NCBI GenBank assembly: GCA_958298945.1
Contig: OY282608.1
Span: 77,796,806 to 77,860,805 of the forward strand
Origin: Atherix ibis
Taxonomy: Eukaryota; Arthropoda; Insecta; Diptera; Athericidae
DNA: 64,000 nucleotides
Direction: 5' to 3'
The stretch's first letter is position 1. Each line of letters starts with the position of its first letter. The notes beneath the pieces were generated by a model, which saw only the letters and a program-made list of their open reading frames with translations, had not been told where the DNA came from and did no database searches. Below, piece by piece: positions 34,862 through 45,865 of the stretch. Both the position numbers and the translations under genes were made by a program.

Positions 34862-36842
34862 GTTCTTGGCTTGTTGGCAAGTTGGTTTGCTGGTTTGTTG
34901 GTTTGTTGGTTTGTTGGTTTGTTGGTTTGTTGGTTTGTTGGTTTGTTGGTTTGTTGGTTTGTTAGTTGTTGGTTTGTTGGTTTGTTGGTTTGTTGGTTTT
35001 TTGGTTTGTTGGCTTATTGGTTTGTTGGTTTGTTGGTTTGTTGGCTTGTTGGTTTGTTGGTTTTTTGGTTTGTTGGTTTGTTGGTTTGTTTGTTTGTTGG
35101 TTTGTTCGTTTGTTGGCTTGTTGGTTTGTTGGCTTTTTGGCTTGTTGGCATGTTGGTTTGTTGGTTTGTTGGTTTGTTGGTTTTTTGGTTTGTTGGCTTG
35201 TTGGCTTGTTGGTTTGTTGGTTTGTTGGCTAGTTGGTTTGTTGGTTTGTTGGTTTGTTGGTTTGTTGGTTTGTTGGTTTGTTTAATTGTTGGTTTGTTCG
35301 TTTGTTGGCTTGTTGGTTTATTGGTTTGTTGGCTTGTTGGTTTGTTGGTTTGTTGGTTTGTTGTTTTGTTGGTTTGCTTGTTTGTTGGTTTGTTGGTTTT
35401 TTGGCTTGTTGGTTTGTTGGCTTGTTGGCTTGTTGGTCTGTTAGTTTCTTTGTTTGTTGGTTTGTTGGTTTGTCGGTTTATTTGTTTGTTGGTTTGTTGG
35501 TTTTTGTTGGTTTGTTGGTTTGTTTGTTTGTTGGTTTGTTGGTTTGTTAGTTTGTTGGTTTGTTGGTTTGTTGGTTTGTTGGTTTGTTGGTTTGTTAGTT
35601 TGTTGGTTTTTTGGTTTGTTGGTTTGTTTGTTTGTTGGTTTGTTGGTTTTGGTTTGTAGGCTTGTTTGTTTCTTGGTTTGTTGGTTTGTTCGTTTGTTCA
35701 TTAGTTGGTTTGTTGGTTTGTTGGTTTGTTGGTTGGTTGGTTTGTTGGTTTGTTGGTTTATTTGTTTGTTGGTTTGTTGATTTGTTGGTTTGTTGGTTTG
35801 TTTGTTTGTTGGTTTGTTGGTTTGTTGGTTTGTTGGTTTGTTGGTTTGTTTATTTGTGCTTTGTTTGTTTGTTGGTTTGTTCGTTTGTTGGCTTGTTGGT
35901 TTGTTGCCTTGTTGCCTTGTTGGCTTGTTGGCTTATTGGTTTGTTGGTTTGTTGGTTTGTTGGTTTGTTGGTTTGTTGGCTTGTTGACTTGTTGGTTTGT
36001 TGGCTTGTTGGTTTGTTGGCTTGTTGGCTTGTTGTTTTGTTGGTTTGTTTGTTTGTTGGCTTGTTCGTTTGTTGGCTTGTTGGTTTGATGGCTTGTTGGT
36101 TTGTTGGCATGTTGGTTTGTTGGTTTAATGATTTGTTGGTTTGTTGGTTTGTTGGTTTGTTGGTTTGTTGGTTTGTTGGTTTGTTGGTTTGATGGTTTGT
36201 TGGTTTGTTGGTTTGTTGCTTTGTTGGTTTGTTGGTTTTTTGGTTTTTTGGTTTTTTGCTTTATTGGCTTATTGGTTTGTTGGTTTGTTGGTTTGTTGGT
36301 TTGTTGGTTTCTTCGTTTGTTGGTTTTTTGGTTTGTTGGTTTGTTGGTTTGTTGGTTTGTTGGTTTTTTGGCTTGCTGGTTTGTTGGTTTGTTGGTTTGT
36401 TGGTTTGTTGATTTGTTGGTTTGTTGGTTTGTTGGTTTGTTGGTTTGTTGGTTTGTTGGTTTGTTGGTTTGTTAGTTTGCTGATTTGTTGGTTTGTTGGT
36501 TTGTTGGTTTGTTGGTTTTTTGGTTATTGGCTTGCTGGTTTGTTGGTTTGTTGGTTTGTTGGTTTGTTGGCTTGTTGGCTTGTTGGTTAGTTGGTTTGTT
36601 TGTTTGTTAGTTTGTTCGTTTGTTGGCTTGTTGGTTTGTTGGCTTGTTGGCTAGTTGGCATGTTGGTTTATTGGTTTGTTGGTTTTTTGCTTTATTGGCT
36701 TATTGGTTTGTTGGTTTGTTGGTTTGTTGGTTTGTTGGTTTCTTCGTTTGTTGGTTTTTTGGTTTGTTGGTTTGTTGGTTTGTTAGTTTTTTGGTTTGTT
36801 GGCTTGTTGGTTTGTTGGTTTGTTGGTTTGTTGATTTGTTGG
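34862..36842. repeat. Domain II higher-order repeat, copy 2 (1981 bp)
   Basis: Markers are CAAG 34878, TTAG 34962, AATT 35284, GGTCTG 35435, TCGG 35473, GTAGGC 35656, TTCATTAG 35697 and AATGATTT 36126. GCTTTATT is present twice (about 36257 and 36688), so the last 0.4 kb was locally duplicated. Private features are GGTTTTGG at about 35647 and TTTGTGCTTTG at about 35853, where one base is missing relative to copy 3. Confidence 0.8.
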
Positions 36843-38945
36843 GTTCTTGGCTTGTTGGCAAGTTGGTTTGCTGGTTTGTTGGTTTGTTGGTTTGTTGGTT
36901 TGTTGGTTTGTTGGTTTGTTGGTTTGTTGGTTTGTTGGTTTGTTAGTTGTTGGTTTGTTGGTTTGTTGGTTTGTTGGTTTTTTGGTTTGTTGGCTTATTG
37001 GTTTGTTGGTTTGTTGGTTTGTTGGCTTGTTGGTTTGTTGGTTTTTTGGTTTGTTGGTTTGTTGGTTTGTTTGTTTGTTGGTTTGTTCGTTTGTTGGCTT
37101 GTTGGTTTGTTGGCTTTTTGGCTTGTTGGCATGTTGGTTTGTTGGTTTGTTGGTTTGTTGGTTTTTTGGTTTGTTGGCTTGTTGGTTTGTTGGTTTGTTG
37201 GTTTGTTTAATTGTTGGTTTGTTCGTTTGTTGGCTTGTTGGTTTATTGGTTTGTTGGCTTGTTGGTTTGTTGGTTTGTTGGTTTGTTGTTTTGTTGGTTT
37301 GCTTGTTTGTTGGTTTGTTGGTTTTTTGGCTTGTTGGTTTGTTGGCTTGTTGGCTTGTTGGTCTGTTAGTTTCTTTGTTTGTTGGTTTGTTGGTTTGTCG
37401 GTTTATTTGTTTGTTGGTTTGTTGGTTTTTGTTGGTTTATTGGTTTGTTTGTTTGTTGGTTTGTTGGTTTGTTAGTTTGTTGGTTGGTTGTTGTTTGTTG
37501 GTTTGTTGGTTTGTTGGTTTGTTGGCTGGTTGGTTTTTTGGTTTGTTGGTTTGTTGGTTTGTTCGTTTGTTGGTTTGTTGGTTTGTTGGTTTGTTGGTTT
37601 GTTGGTTTGTTGGTTTGTTAGTTTGTTGGTTTGTTGGTTTGTTGGTTTGTTTGTTTGTTGGTTTGTTGGTTTTGGTTTGTAGGCTTGTTTGTTTCTTGGT
37701 TTGTTGGTTTGTTCGTTTGTTCATTAGTTGGTTTGTTGGTTTGTTGGTTTGTTGATTGGTTGGTTTGTTGGTTTGTTGGTTTATTTGTTTGTTGGTTTGT
37801 TGATTTGTTGGTTTGTTGGTTTGTTTGTTTGTTGGTTTGTTGGTTTTTGGTTTGTTGGTTTGTTGGTTTGTTGGTTTGTTTATTTGTTGCTTTGTTTGTT
37901 TGTTGGTTTGTTCGTTTGTTGGCTTGTTGGTTTGTTGCCTTGTTGCCTTGTTGGCTTGTTGGCTTATTGGTTTGTTGGTTTGTTGGTTTGTTGTTTTGTT
38001 GGTTTGTTGGCTTGTTGACTTGTTGGTTTGTTGGCTTGTTGGTTTGTTGGCTTGTTGGCTTGTTGTTTTGTTGGTTTGTTTGTTTGTTGGCTTGTTCGTT
38101 TGTTGGCTTGTTGGTGTGATGGCTTGTTGGTTTGTTGGCATGTTGGTTTGTTGGTTTAATGATTTGTTGGTTTGTTGGTTTGTTAGTTTGTTGGTTTGTT
38201 GGTTTGTTGGTTTGTTGGTTTGATGGTTTGTTGGTTTGTTGGTTTGTTGCTTTGTTGGTTTGTTGGTTTTTTGGTTTTTTGGTTTTTTGCTTTATTGGCT
38301 TATTGGTTTGTTGGTTTGTTGGTTTGTTGGTTTGTTGGTTTCTTCGTTTGTTGGTTTTTTGGTTTGTTGGTTTGTTGGTTTGTTGGTTTGTTGGTTTTTT
38401 GGCTTGCTGGTTTGTTGGTTTGTTGGTTTGTTGGTTTGTTGATTTGTTGGTTTGTTGGTTTGTTGGTTTGTTGGTTTGTTGGTTTGTTGGTTTGTTGGTT
38501 TGTTAGTTTGCTGATTTGTTGGTTTGTTGGTTTGTTGGTTTGTTGGTGTTTTGGTTATTGGCTTGCTGGTTTGTTGGTTTGTTGGTTTGTTGGTTTGTTG
38601 GTTTGTTGGTTTGTTGGTTTGTTGGTTTGTTGGTTTGTTGGTTTGCTGGTTTCTTGGTTTGCTGGTTTGTTGGTTTGTTGGTTTGTTGGTTTGTTGGTTT
38701 GTTGATTTGTTGGTTTTTTGGTTTGTTGGCTTATTGGTTTGTTGGTTTGGTGGTTTGTTGATTTGTTGGTTTGTTGGTTTGTTGGTTTGTTGGTTTCTTC
38801 GTTTGTTGGTTTTTTGGTTTCTTCGTTTGTTGGTTTTTTGGTTTGTTGGGTTGTTGGTTTGTTAGTTTGTTGGTTTGTTGGTTTGTTGGTTTTTTGGTTT
38901 GTTGGCTTGTTGGTTTGTTGGTTTGTTGGTTTGTTGGTTTGTTGG
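36843..38945. repeat. Domain II higher-order repeat, copy 3 (about 2.1 kb)
   Basis: Markers are CAAG 36859, TTAG 36943, AATT 37209, GGTCTG 37360, TCGG 37399, GTAGGC 37679, TTCATTAG 37720, AATGATTT 38158 and GCTTTATT about 38289. Copies 2 and 3 share GTTTCTTGG after GTAGGC and the GGTTTTGG slip, so they are closest relatives. Confidence 0.8.
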
Positions 38946-41330
38946 GTTCTTGGCTTGTTGGCAAGTTGGTGTGCTGGTTTGTTGGTTTGTTAGTTTGTTG
39001 GTTTGTTGGTTTGTTGGTTTGTTGGTTTGTTGGTTTGTTGGTTTGTTGATTTGTTGGTTTGTTGTTTTGTTGGTTGTTGGTTTGTTGGTTTGTTGGTTTT
39101 TTGGTTTTTTGGTTTGTTGGCTTATTGGTTTGTTGGTTTGTTGGTTTGTTGGTTTTTTGGTTTGTTGGTTTGTTGGTTTGTTTGTTTGTTGGTTTGTTCG
39201 TTTGTTGGCTTGTTGGTTTGTTGGCTTTTTGGCTTGTTGGCATGTTGGTTTGTTGGTTAGTTGGTTTGTTGATTTTTTGGTTTGTTGGCTTGTTGGCTTG
39301 TTGGTTTGTTGGTTTGTTGGCTTGTTGGGTTGTTGGTTTGTTGGTTTGTTGGTTTGTTGGTTTGTTGGTTTGTTGGTTTGTTGGTTTGTTGGTTTGTTTA
39401 ATTGTTGGTTTGTTCGTTTGTTAGCTTGTTGGTTGATTGGTTTGTTGGTTTGTTTGTTTGTTTGTTTGTTGTTTTGTTGGTTTGCTTGTTTGTTGGTTTG
39501 TTGGTTTGTTGGTTTTTTGGCTTGTTGGTTTGTTGGCTTGTTGGCTTGTTGGTCTGTTAGTTTGTTTGTTTGTTGGTTTGTTGGTTTGTCGGTTTATTTG
39601 TTTGTTGGTTTTTGTTGGTTTGTTGGTTTGTTTGTTTGTTGGTTTGTTGGTTTGTTAGTTTGTTGGTTTGTTGTTGTTTGTTGGTTTCTTGGTTTGTTGG
39701 TTTGTTGGCTTGTTGGTTTTTTGGTTTGTTGGTTTGTTGGTTTGTTCGTTTGTTGGTTTGTTGGTTTGTTGGTTTTTGGTTTGTTGGTTTGTTGGTTTGT
39801 TGGTTTGTTGGTTTGTTGGTTTGTTGGTTTGTTGGTTTGTTTGTTTGTTGGTTTGTTGGTTTTTGGTTTGTAGGCTTGTTTGTTTGTTGGTAATTTGGTT
39901 TGTTCGTTTGTTCATTAGTTGGTTTGTTGGTTTGTTGGTTTGTTGGTTTGTTGGTTGGTTGGTTTGTTGGTTTGTTTGTTTATTTGTTTGTTGATTTGTT
40001 GATTTGTTGGTTTGTTGGTTTGTTTGTTTGGTGGTTTGTTGGTTTGTTGGTTTGTTGGTTTGTTGGTTTGTTTGTTGTTGGTTTGTTTGTTTGTTGGTTT
40101 GTTCGTTTGTTGGCTTGTTGGTTTGTTGGCTTGTTGCCTTGTTGGCTTGTTGGCTTGTTGGTTTGTTGGTTTGTTGGTTTGTTGGTTTGTTGGTTTGTTG
40201 GCTTGTTGGCTTGTTGGTTTGTTGGCTTGTTGGTTTGTTGGCTTGTTGGCTTGTTGTTTTGTTGGTTTGTTTGTTTGTTGGCTTGTTTGTTTGTTGGCTT
40301 GTTGGTTTGATGGCTTGTTGGTTTGTTGGCATGTTGGTTTGTTGATTTGTTGGTTTGTTGGTTTGTTGGTTTGTTAGTTTGTTAGTTTGTTGGTTTGTTG
40401 TTGTTTGTTGGTTTGTTGGTTTGTTGGTTTGTTGGTTTGTGGGTTTGTTTGTTTGTTGGTTTGTTTGTTTGTTGGTTTGTTCGTTTGTTGGCTTGTTGGT
40501 TTGTTGGCTTGTTGCCTTGTTGGCTTGTTGGTTTGTTGGTTTGTTGGCTTGTTGGCTTGTTGTTTTGTTGGTTTGTTTGTTTGTTGGCTTGTTCGTTTGT
40601 TGGCTTGTTGGTTTGACGGCTTGTTGGTTTGTTGGCATGTTGGTTTGTTGGTTTAATGATTTGTTGGTTTGTTGGTTTGTTGGTTTGTTGGTTTGTTGGT
40701 TTGTTGGTTTGTTGGTTTGTTGGTTTGTTGGTTTGTTGGTTTGTTGGTTTGTTGCTTTGTTGGTTTGTTGGTTTGTTGGTTTTTTGGTTTTTTGCTTTAT
40801 TGGCTTATTGGTTTGTTGGTTTGTTGGTTTGTTGGTTTGTTGGTTTCTTCGTTTGTTGGTTTTTTGGTTTGTTGGTTTATTGGTTTGTTGGTTTGTTGGT
40901 TTTTTGGCTTGCTGGTTTGTTGGTTTGTTGGTTTGTTGGTTTGTTGGTTTGTTGGTTTGTTGGTTTGTTGGTTTGTTGGTTTGTTGGTTTGTTGGTTTGT
41001 TAGTTTGCTGGTTTGTTGGTGTGTTGGTTTGTTGGTTTGTTGGTTTGTTGGTTTTTTGGTTTTTGGCTTGCTGGTTTGTTGGTTTGTTGGTTTGTTGGTT
41101 TGTTGGCTAGTTGGCTTGTTGGTTAGTTGGTTTGTTTGTTTGTTAGTTTGTTCGTTTGTTGGCTTGTTGGTTTGTTGGCTTGTTGGCTTGTTGGCATGTT
41201 GGTTTGTTGGTTTGTTGGTTTGTTGGTTTGTTGGTTTGTTTGTTTGTTGGTTTGTTGGTTTTTGGTTTGTAGGCTTGTTTGTTTGTTGGTATGTTGGTTT
41301 GCTCGTTTGTTCATTAGTTGGTTTGTTGGT
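38946..41330. repeat. Domain II higher-order repeat, copy 4 (degenerate)
   Basis: Markers are CAAG 38962, AATT 39400, GGTCTG 39551, TCGG 39590, GTAGGC 39869, TTCATTAG 39911, AATGATTT 40655 and GCTTTATT about 40795. TTAGTTGTTGG is replaced by TTGTTTTGTTGGTTG at about 39060. CTTTG after CTGTTAG reverts to TGTTTG. A second GTAGGC and TTCATTAG pair at 41269 and 41310 suggests a partial fifth copy. Confidence 0.65.
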
Positions 41331-42383
41331 TTGTTGGTTTGTTGGTTTGTTGGTTTGTTGGTTGGTTGGTTTTTTGGTTTGTTGGTTTATTTGTTTGTTG
41401 GTTTGTTGATTTGTTGGTTTGTTGGTTTGTTGGTTTGTTTGTTTGTTAGTTTGGTGGTTTGTTGGTTTGTTGGTTTGTTGGTTTGTTTGTTTGTTGGTTT
41501 GTTTGTTTGTTGGTTTGTTCGTTTGTTGGCTTGTTGGTTTGTTGGCTTGTTGCCTTGTTGGCTTGTTGGCTTGTTGGTTTGTTGGTTTGTTGGTTTGTTG
41601 GTTTGTTGGTTTGTTGGCTTGTTGGCTTGTTGGTTTGTTGGCTTCTTGGTTTGTTGGCTCGTTGGCTTGTTGTTTTGTTGGTTTGTTTGTTTGTTGGCTT
41701 GTTTGTTTGTTGGCTTGTTGGTTTGATGGCTTGTTGGTTTGTTGGCATGTTGGTTTGTTGATTTGTTGGTTTGTTGGTTTGTTGGTTTGTTGGTTTGTTG
41801 GTTTGTTGGTTTGTTAGTTTGTTGGTTTGTTGTTGTTTGTTGGTTTGTTGGTTTGTTGGTTTGTTGGTTTGTTGGTTTGTTGGTTTGTTGGTTTGTTTGT
41901 TTGTTGGTTTGTTTGTTTGTTGGTTTGTTCGTTTGTTGGCTTGTTGGTTTGTTGGCTTGTTGCCTTGTTGGCTTGTTGGCTTGTTGGTTTGTTGGTTTGT
42001 TGGCTTGTTGGCTTGTTGGTTTGTTGGCTTGTTGGTTTGTTGGCTTGTTGGCTTGTTGTTTTGTTGGTTTGTTTGTTTGTTGGCTTGTTTGTTTGTTGGC
42101 TTGTTGGTTTGATGGCTTGTTGGTTTGTTGGCATGTTGGTTTGTTGGTTTGTTGATTTGTTGGTTTGTTGGTTTGTTGGTTTGTTGGTTTGTTGGTTTGT
42201 TGGTTTGTTGGTTTGTTGGTTTGTTGGTTTGTTGGTTTGTTGATTTGTTGGTTTGTTTGTTTGTTGGTTTGTTGGTTTTTGGTTTGTAGGCTTGTTTGTT
42301 TGTTGGCATGTTGGTTTGTTGGTTTGTTGGTTTGTTGGTTTGTTGGTTTGTTTGTTTGTTGGTTTGTTGGTTTGTTGGTTTGT

Positions 42384-45300
42384 TGGTTTGTTGGTTTGTT
42401 GGTTTGTTGGTTTGTTGGTTTGTTGGTTTGTTGGATTGTTGGTTTGTTGGTTTGTTGGTTTGTTGGTTTGTTGGTTTGTTGGTTTGTTGGTTTGTTGGTT
42501 TGTTCGTTTGTTGGCTTGTTGGTTTGTTCGTGTGTTGGCTTGTTGGTTTGTTGGTTTGTTGGTTTGTTCGTTTGTTGGTTTGTTCGTTTGTTGGCTTGTT
42601 GGTTTGTTGGCTTGTTGGTTTGTTGGTTTGTTTGTTTGTTGGTTTGTTTGTTTGTTGGTTTGTTGGTTTGTTGGCTTGTTGGCTTGTTGGTTTGTTGGTT
42701 TTTTGGTTTGTTGGTTTGTTGATTTGTTGGTTTGTTGGTTTGTTGGTTTATTTGTTTGTTGGTTTGTTGGCTTGTTTGTTTGTTGGCTTGTTGGCTTGTT
42801 GGTTTGTTGGTTTGTTTGTTTGTTGGTTTGTTCCTTTGTTGGCTTATTGGTTTGTTGGCTTGTTGGCATGTTGGTTTGTTGGTTTGTTGGTTTTTTGGTT
42901 TGTTGGTTTGTTGGTTTTTTGGTTTGTTGGCTTGTTGGTTTGTTGGTTTGTTGGTTTGTTGGCTTGATGGTTTGTTGGCTTGTTGGCTTGTTGGTCGTTG
43001 GTTTGTTGGTTTGTTGGTTTGTTGGTTTGTTGGTTTGTTGGTTTGTTGGTTTGTTGGTTTCTTGGTTTGTTGGTTTGTTGGTTTTTGGTTTGTTGGTTTG
43101 TTGGTTTGTTGGTTTATTGGTTTGTTTGTTTGTTGGTTTGTTCGTTTGTTGGCTTGTTGGTTTGGTCGTTTGTAGGCTTGTTGGTTTGTTGACTTGTTAG
43201 CATGTTGGTTTCTTGGTTTGTTGGTTTGTTGGTTTGTTGGTTTGTTGGTTTCTTGGTTTGTTGGTTTGTTGGTTTGTTGGTTTGTTGGTTTTTTTGGTTT
43301 GTTGGTTTCTTGGTTTGTTGGTTTGTTGGTTTGTTGGTTTATTGGTTTGTTGGTTTGTTGGTTTGTTGGTTTGTTGGTTTGTTGGTTTGTTGGATTGTTG
43401 GTTTTTGGTTTGTAGGCGTGTTTGTTTGTTGGTTTGTTCATTTGTTCGTTTGTCGGCTTGTTGGTTTGTTGGTTTGTTGGTTTGTTGGTTTGTTGGTTTA
43501 TTTTTTTGTGGGTTTGTTGATCTGTTGGTTTTTTTTATTTGTTTGTTGTTTTGTTGGTTTTTTGGTTTGTTGGTTTGTTGGTTTGTTGGTTTGTTTGTGT
43601 GTTGGTTTGTCCGTTTGCTGGCTTGTTGGTTTGTTGGCTTGTTGCCTTGTTGGCTTGTTGGCTTGTTGGTTTGTTGGTTTGTTGGTTTGTTGGTTTGTTG
43701 GTTTATTGGTTTGTTGGCTTGTTGGCTTGTTGGTTTGTTGGTTTGTTGGTTTGTTGGTTTATTTGTTTGTTCGTTTGTTGGCTTATTGGTTTGTTGGCTT
43801 GTTGGCTTGTTGGCATGTTGGTTTGTTGGTTTGTTGGTTTGTTGGTTTGTTGGTTTGTTGGTTTGTTGGTTTGTTGGTTTTGTTGGTTTGTTGGTTTGTT
43901 GGTTTGTTGGTTTGTTGGTTTGTTGGTTTGTTGGTTTGTTAGTTTGCTGGTTTTTTGGTTTGTTGGTTTGTTGGTTTGTTGGTTTGTTGGTTTGTTGGTT
44001 TGTTGGTTTGTTGGTTTGTTAGTTTGCTGGTTTTTTGGTTTGTTGGTTTGTTGGTTTTTTGGTTTGTTGGCTTGTTGGTTTGTTGGTTTGTTGGTTTGTT
44101 GGTTTGTTGGTTTGTTGGTTTGTTGGTTTGTTGGTTTGTTGGTTTGTTGGTTTGTTGGTTTGTTGGTTTGTTCGTTTGTTGGTTTTTTGGTTTGTTGCTT
44201 TGTTGGTTTTTTGGTTTGTTGGCTTGTTGGTTTGTTGGTTTTTTGGTTTGTTGGCTTGTTGGTTTGTTGGCTTGTTGGCTTGTTGGTTTGTTCGTTTGTT
44301 GGTTTGTTGGTTTGTTGGTTTGTTGGTTTGTTGGCTTGTTGGTTGTTTGGCTTGTTGTCTTGTTGGTTGTTGGTTTGTTGGTTTGTTGGTTTGTTGGTTT
44401 GTTGGTTTGTTGGTTTGTTGGTTTGTTGGTTTGTTGGTTTGTTGGTTTGTTCGTTTGTTGGTTTGTTGGTTTGTTGGTTTGTTGGTTTGTTTGTTTGTTG
44501 GTTTGTTTGTTTGTTGGCTTGTTGGTTTGTTCGTTTGTTGGCTTGTTGGTTTGTTGGCTTGTCGCAATGTTGGTTTCTTGGTTTGTTGGTTTGTTGGTTT
44601 GTTGGTTTGTTGGTTTGTTGGTTTGTTGGTTTGTTGGTTTGTTGGTATGTTGGTTTGTTGGTTTGTTGGTTTGTTGGTTTATTTGTTTGTTCGTTTGTTG
44701 GCTTGTTGGTTTGTTGGCTTGTTGGTTTGTTGGTTTGTTGGTTTGTTGGTTTGTTGGTTTGTTTGTTTGTTGCTTTGTTCGTTTGTTGGTTTTTTGGTTT
44801 GTTGGCTTGTTGACTTGTTGGTTTGTTGGTTTGTTGGCTTGTTGGTTTGTTGGTTTGTTGGTTTGTTGGTTTGTTGGTTTGTTGGTTTGTTGGTTTGTTT
44901 GTTTGTTGGTTTGTTCGTTTGTTGGCTTGTTGGTTTATTGGTTTGTTGGTTTGTTGGTTTGTTGGTTTGTTGGTTTGTTGTTTTGTTGGTTTGCTTGTTT
45001 GTTGGATTGTTGGTTTGTTTGTTTTTTGGCTTGTTGGTTTGTTGGATTGTTGACTTGTTGGTCTGTTAGTTTGTTTGTTTGTTGGTTTGTTGGTTTATTG
45101 GTTTATTTGTGTGTTGGTTTGTTGGTTTTTGTTGGTTTGTTGGTTTGTTGGTTTGTTGGTTTGTTGGTTTGTTTGTTTGTTGCTTTGTTCGTTTGTTGGT
45201 TTTTTGGTTTGTTGGCTTGTTGACTTGTTGGTTTGTTGGTTTTTTGGCTTGTTGGTTTGTTGGTTTGTTGGTTTGTTGGTTTTTTTGTGTGTTGGTTTGT

Positions 45301-45465
45301 CCGTTTGCTGGCTTGTTGGTATGTTGGCTTGTTGCCTTGTTGGCTTGTTGGCTTGTTGGTTTGTTGGTTTGTTGGTTTGTTGGTTTGTTGGTTTATTGGT
45401 TTGTTGGCTTGTTGGCTTGTTGGTTTGTTGGTTTGTTGGTTTGTTGGTTTGTTTGTTTGTTGGTT
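42384..45465. repeat. Segmental duplication F, copy 1 (about 3.1 kb)
   Basis: Matches 46655-49755. GGATT 42433/46704, TTCGTGTG (CG 42529/46800), TTCCTTT 42831/47094, GTAGGCGTG 43412/47675, GTCCG 43611/47877, GGTTGTTTGG 44341/48608, GTCGCAATG 44561/48836, GGTCTG 45060/49343 and GTCCG 45301/49583 correspond. The offset drifts from 4263 to 4283. This copy has a T-tract-rich patch at 43498-43550 (TTTTTTTTATTTG) where the other reads TTTGTTTGTTTG. The left edge is uncertain because it lies in pure octamers. Confidence 0.8.
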
Positions 45466-45865
45466 TGTTGGTTTGTTGGTTTGTTGGTTTGTTGGTTTGT
45501 TGGCTTGTTGTTTTGTTGGTTTGTTTGTTTGTTGGCTTGTTTGTTTGTTGGCTTGTTTGTTTGATGGCTTGTTGGTTTGTTGTTTTGTTGGCTTCCTGGC
45601 TTGTTGGCAAGTTGGTTTGTTGGTTTGTTGGTTTGTTGGTTTGTTGGTTTGTTGGTTTGTTGGTTTGTTGGTTTGTTGGTTTGTTGGTTTGTTGGTTTGT
45701 TGGTTTGTTGGTTTGTTGGTTTGTTGGTTTGTTGGTTTGTTGGTTTGTTGGTTTGTTGGTTTTTTGGTTTGTTGGTTTGTTGCTTTGTTGGATTGTTCGT
45801 TTGTTCGTTTGTTGGTTTTTTGGTTTGTTGGCTTGTTGGTTTTTTGGTTTGTTGGCTTGTTGGTT
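45120..45865. repeat. 746-bp abutting tandem duplication G, copy 1
   Basis: GGTTTTTG 45124/45870, GTCCG 45301/46047, CTTCCTGG 45592/46338 and CAAG 45608/46354 are all 746 bp apart. CTTTGTTGGATTG (45783/46521) is 738 bp apart, so one octamer was lost. Because 746 is not a multiple of 8, a phase slip inside the unit was copied with it. The end of this copy is the start of the next. It contains an 18-unit pure octamer run at 45614-45757. Confidence 0.9.

Larger units (their letters stand above)
31640..42383. repeat. Domain II: about four copies of a 2.0-3.2 kb higher-order repeat
   Basis: Rare words recur here in one order. GGGTTCTTG + GGCAAG is at 31727, 34878, 36859 and 38962. TTAGTTGTTGG is at 31811, 34962 and 36943. 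TTTAATTG (AATT start) is at 32141, 35284, 37209 and 39400. GGTCTGTTAG is at 32292, 35435, 37360 and 39551. TCGGTTTAT is at 32331, 35473, 37399 and 39590. GTAGGC is at 32604, 35656, 37679 and 39869, and TTCATTAG at 32645, 35697, 37720 and 39911. TTTAATGATTT (AA start) is at 33019, 36126, 38158 and 40655, and GCTTTATTGGC follows it each time. Period lengths are 3151, 1981 and about 2100 bp. The tail (41.0-42.4 kb) decays into T3C-rich octamers. Confidence 0.8.
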
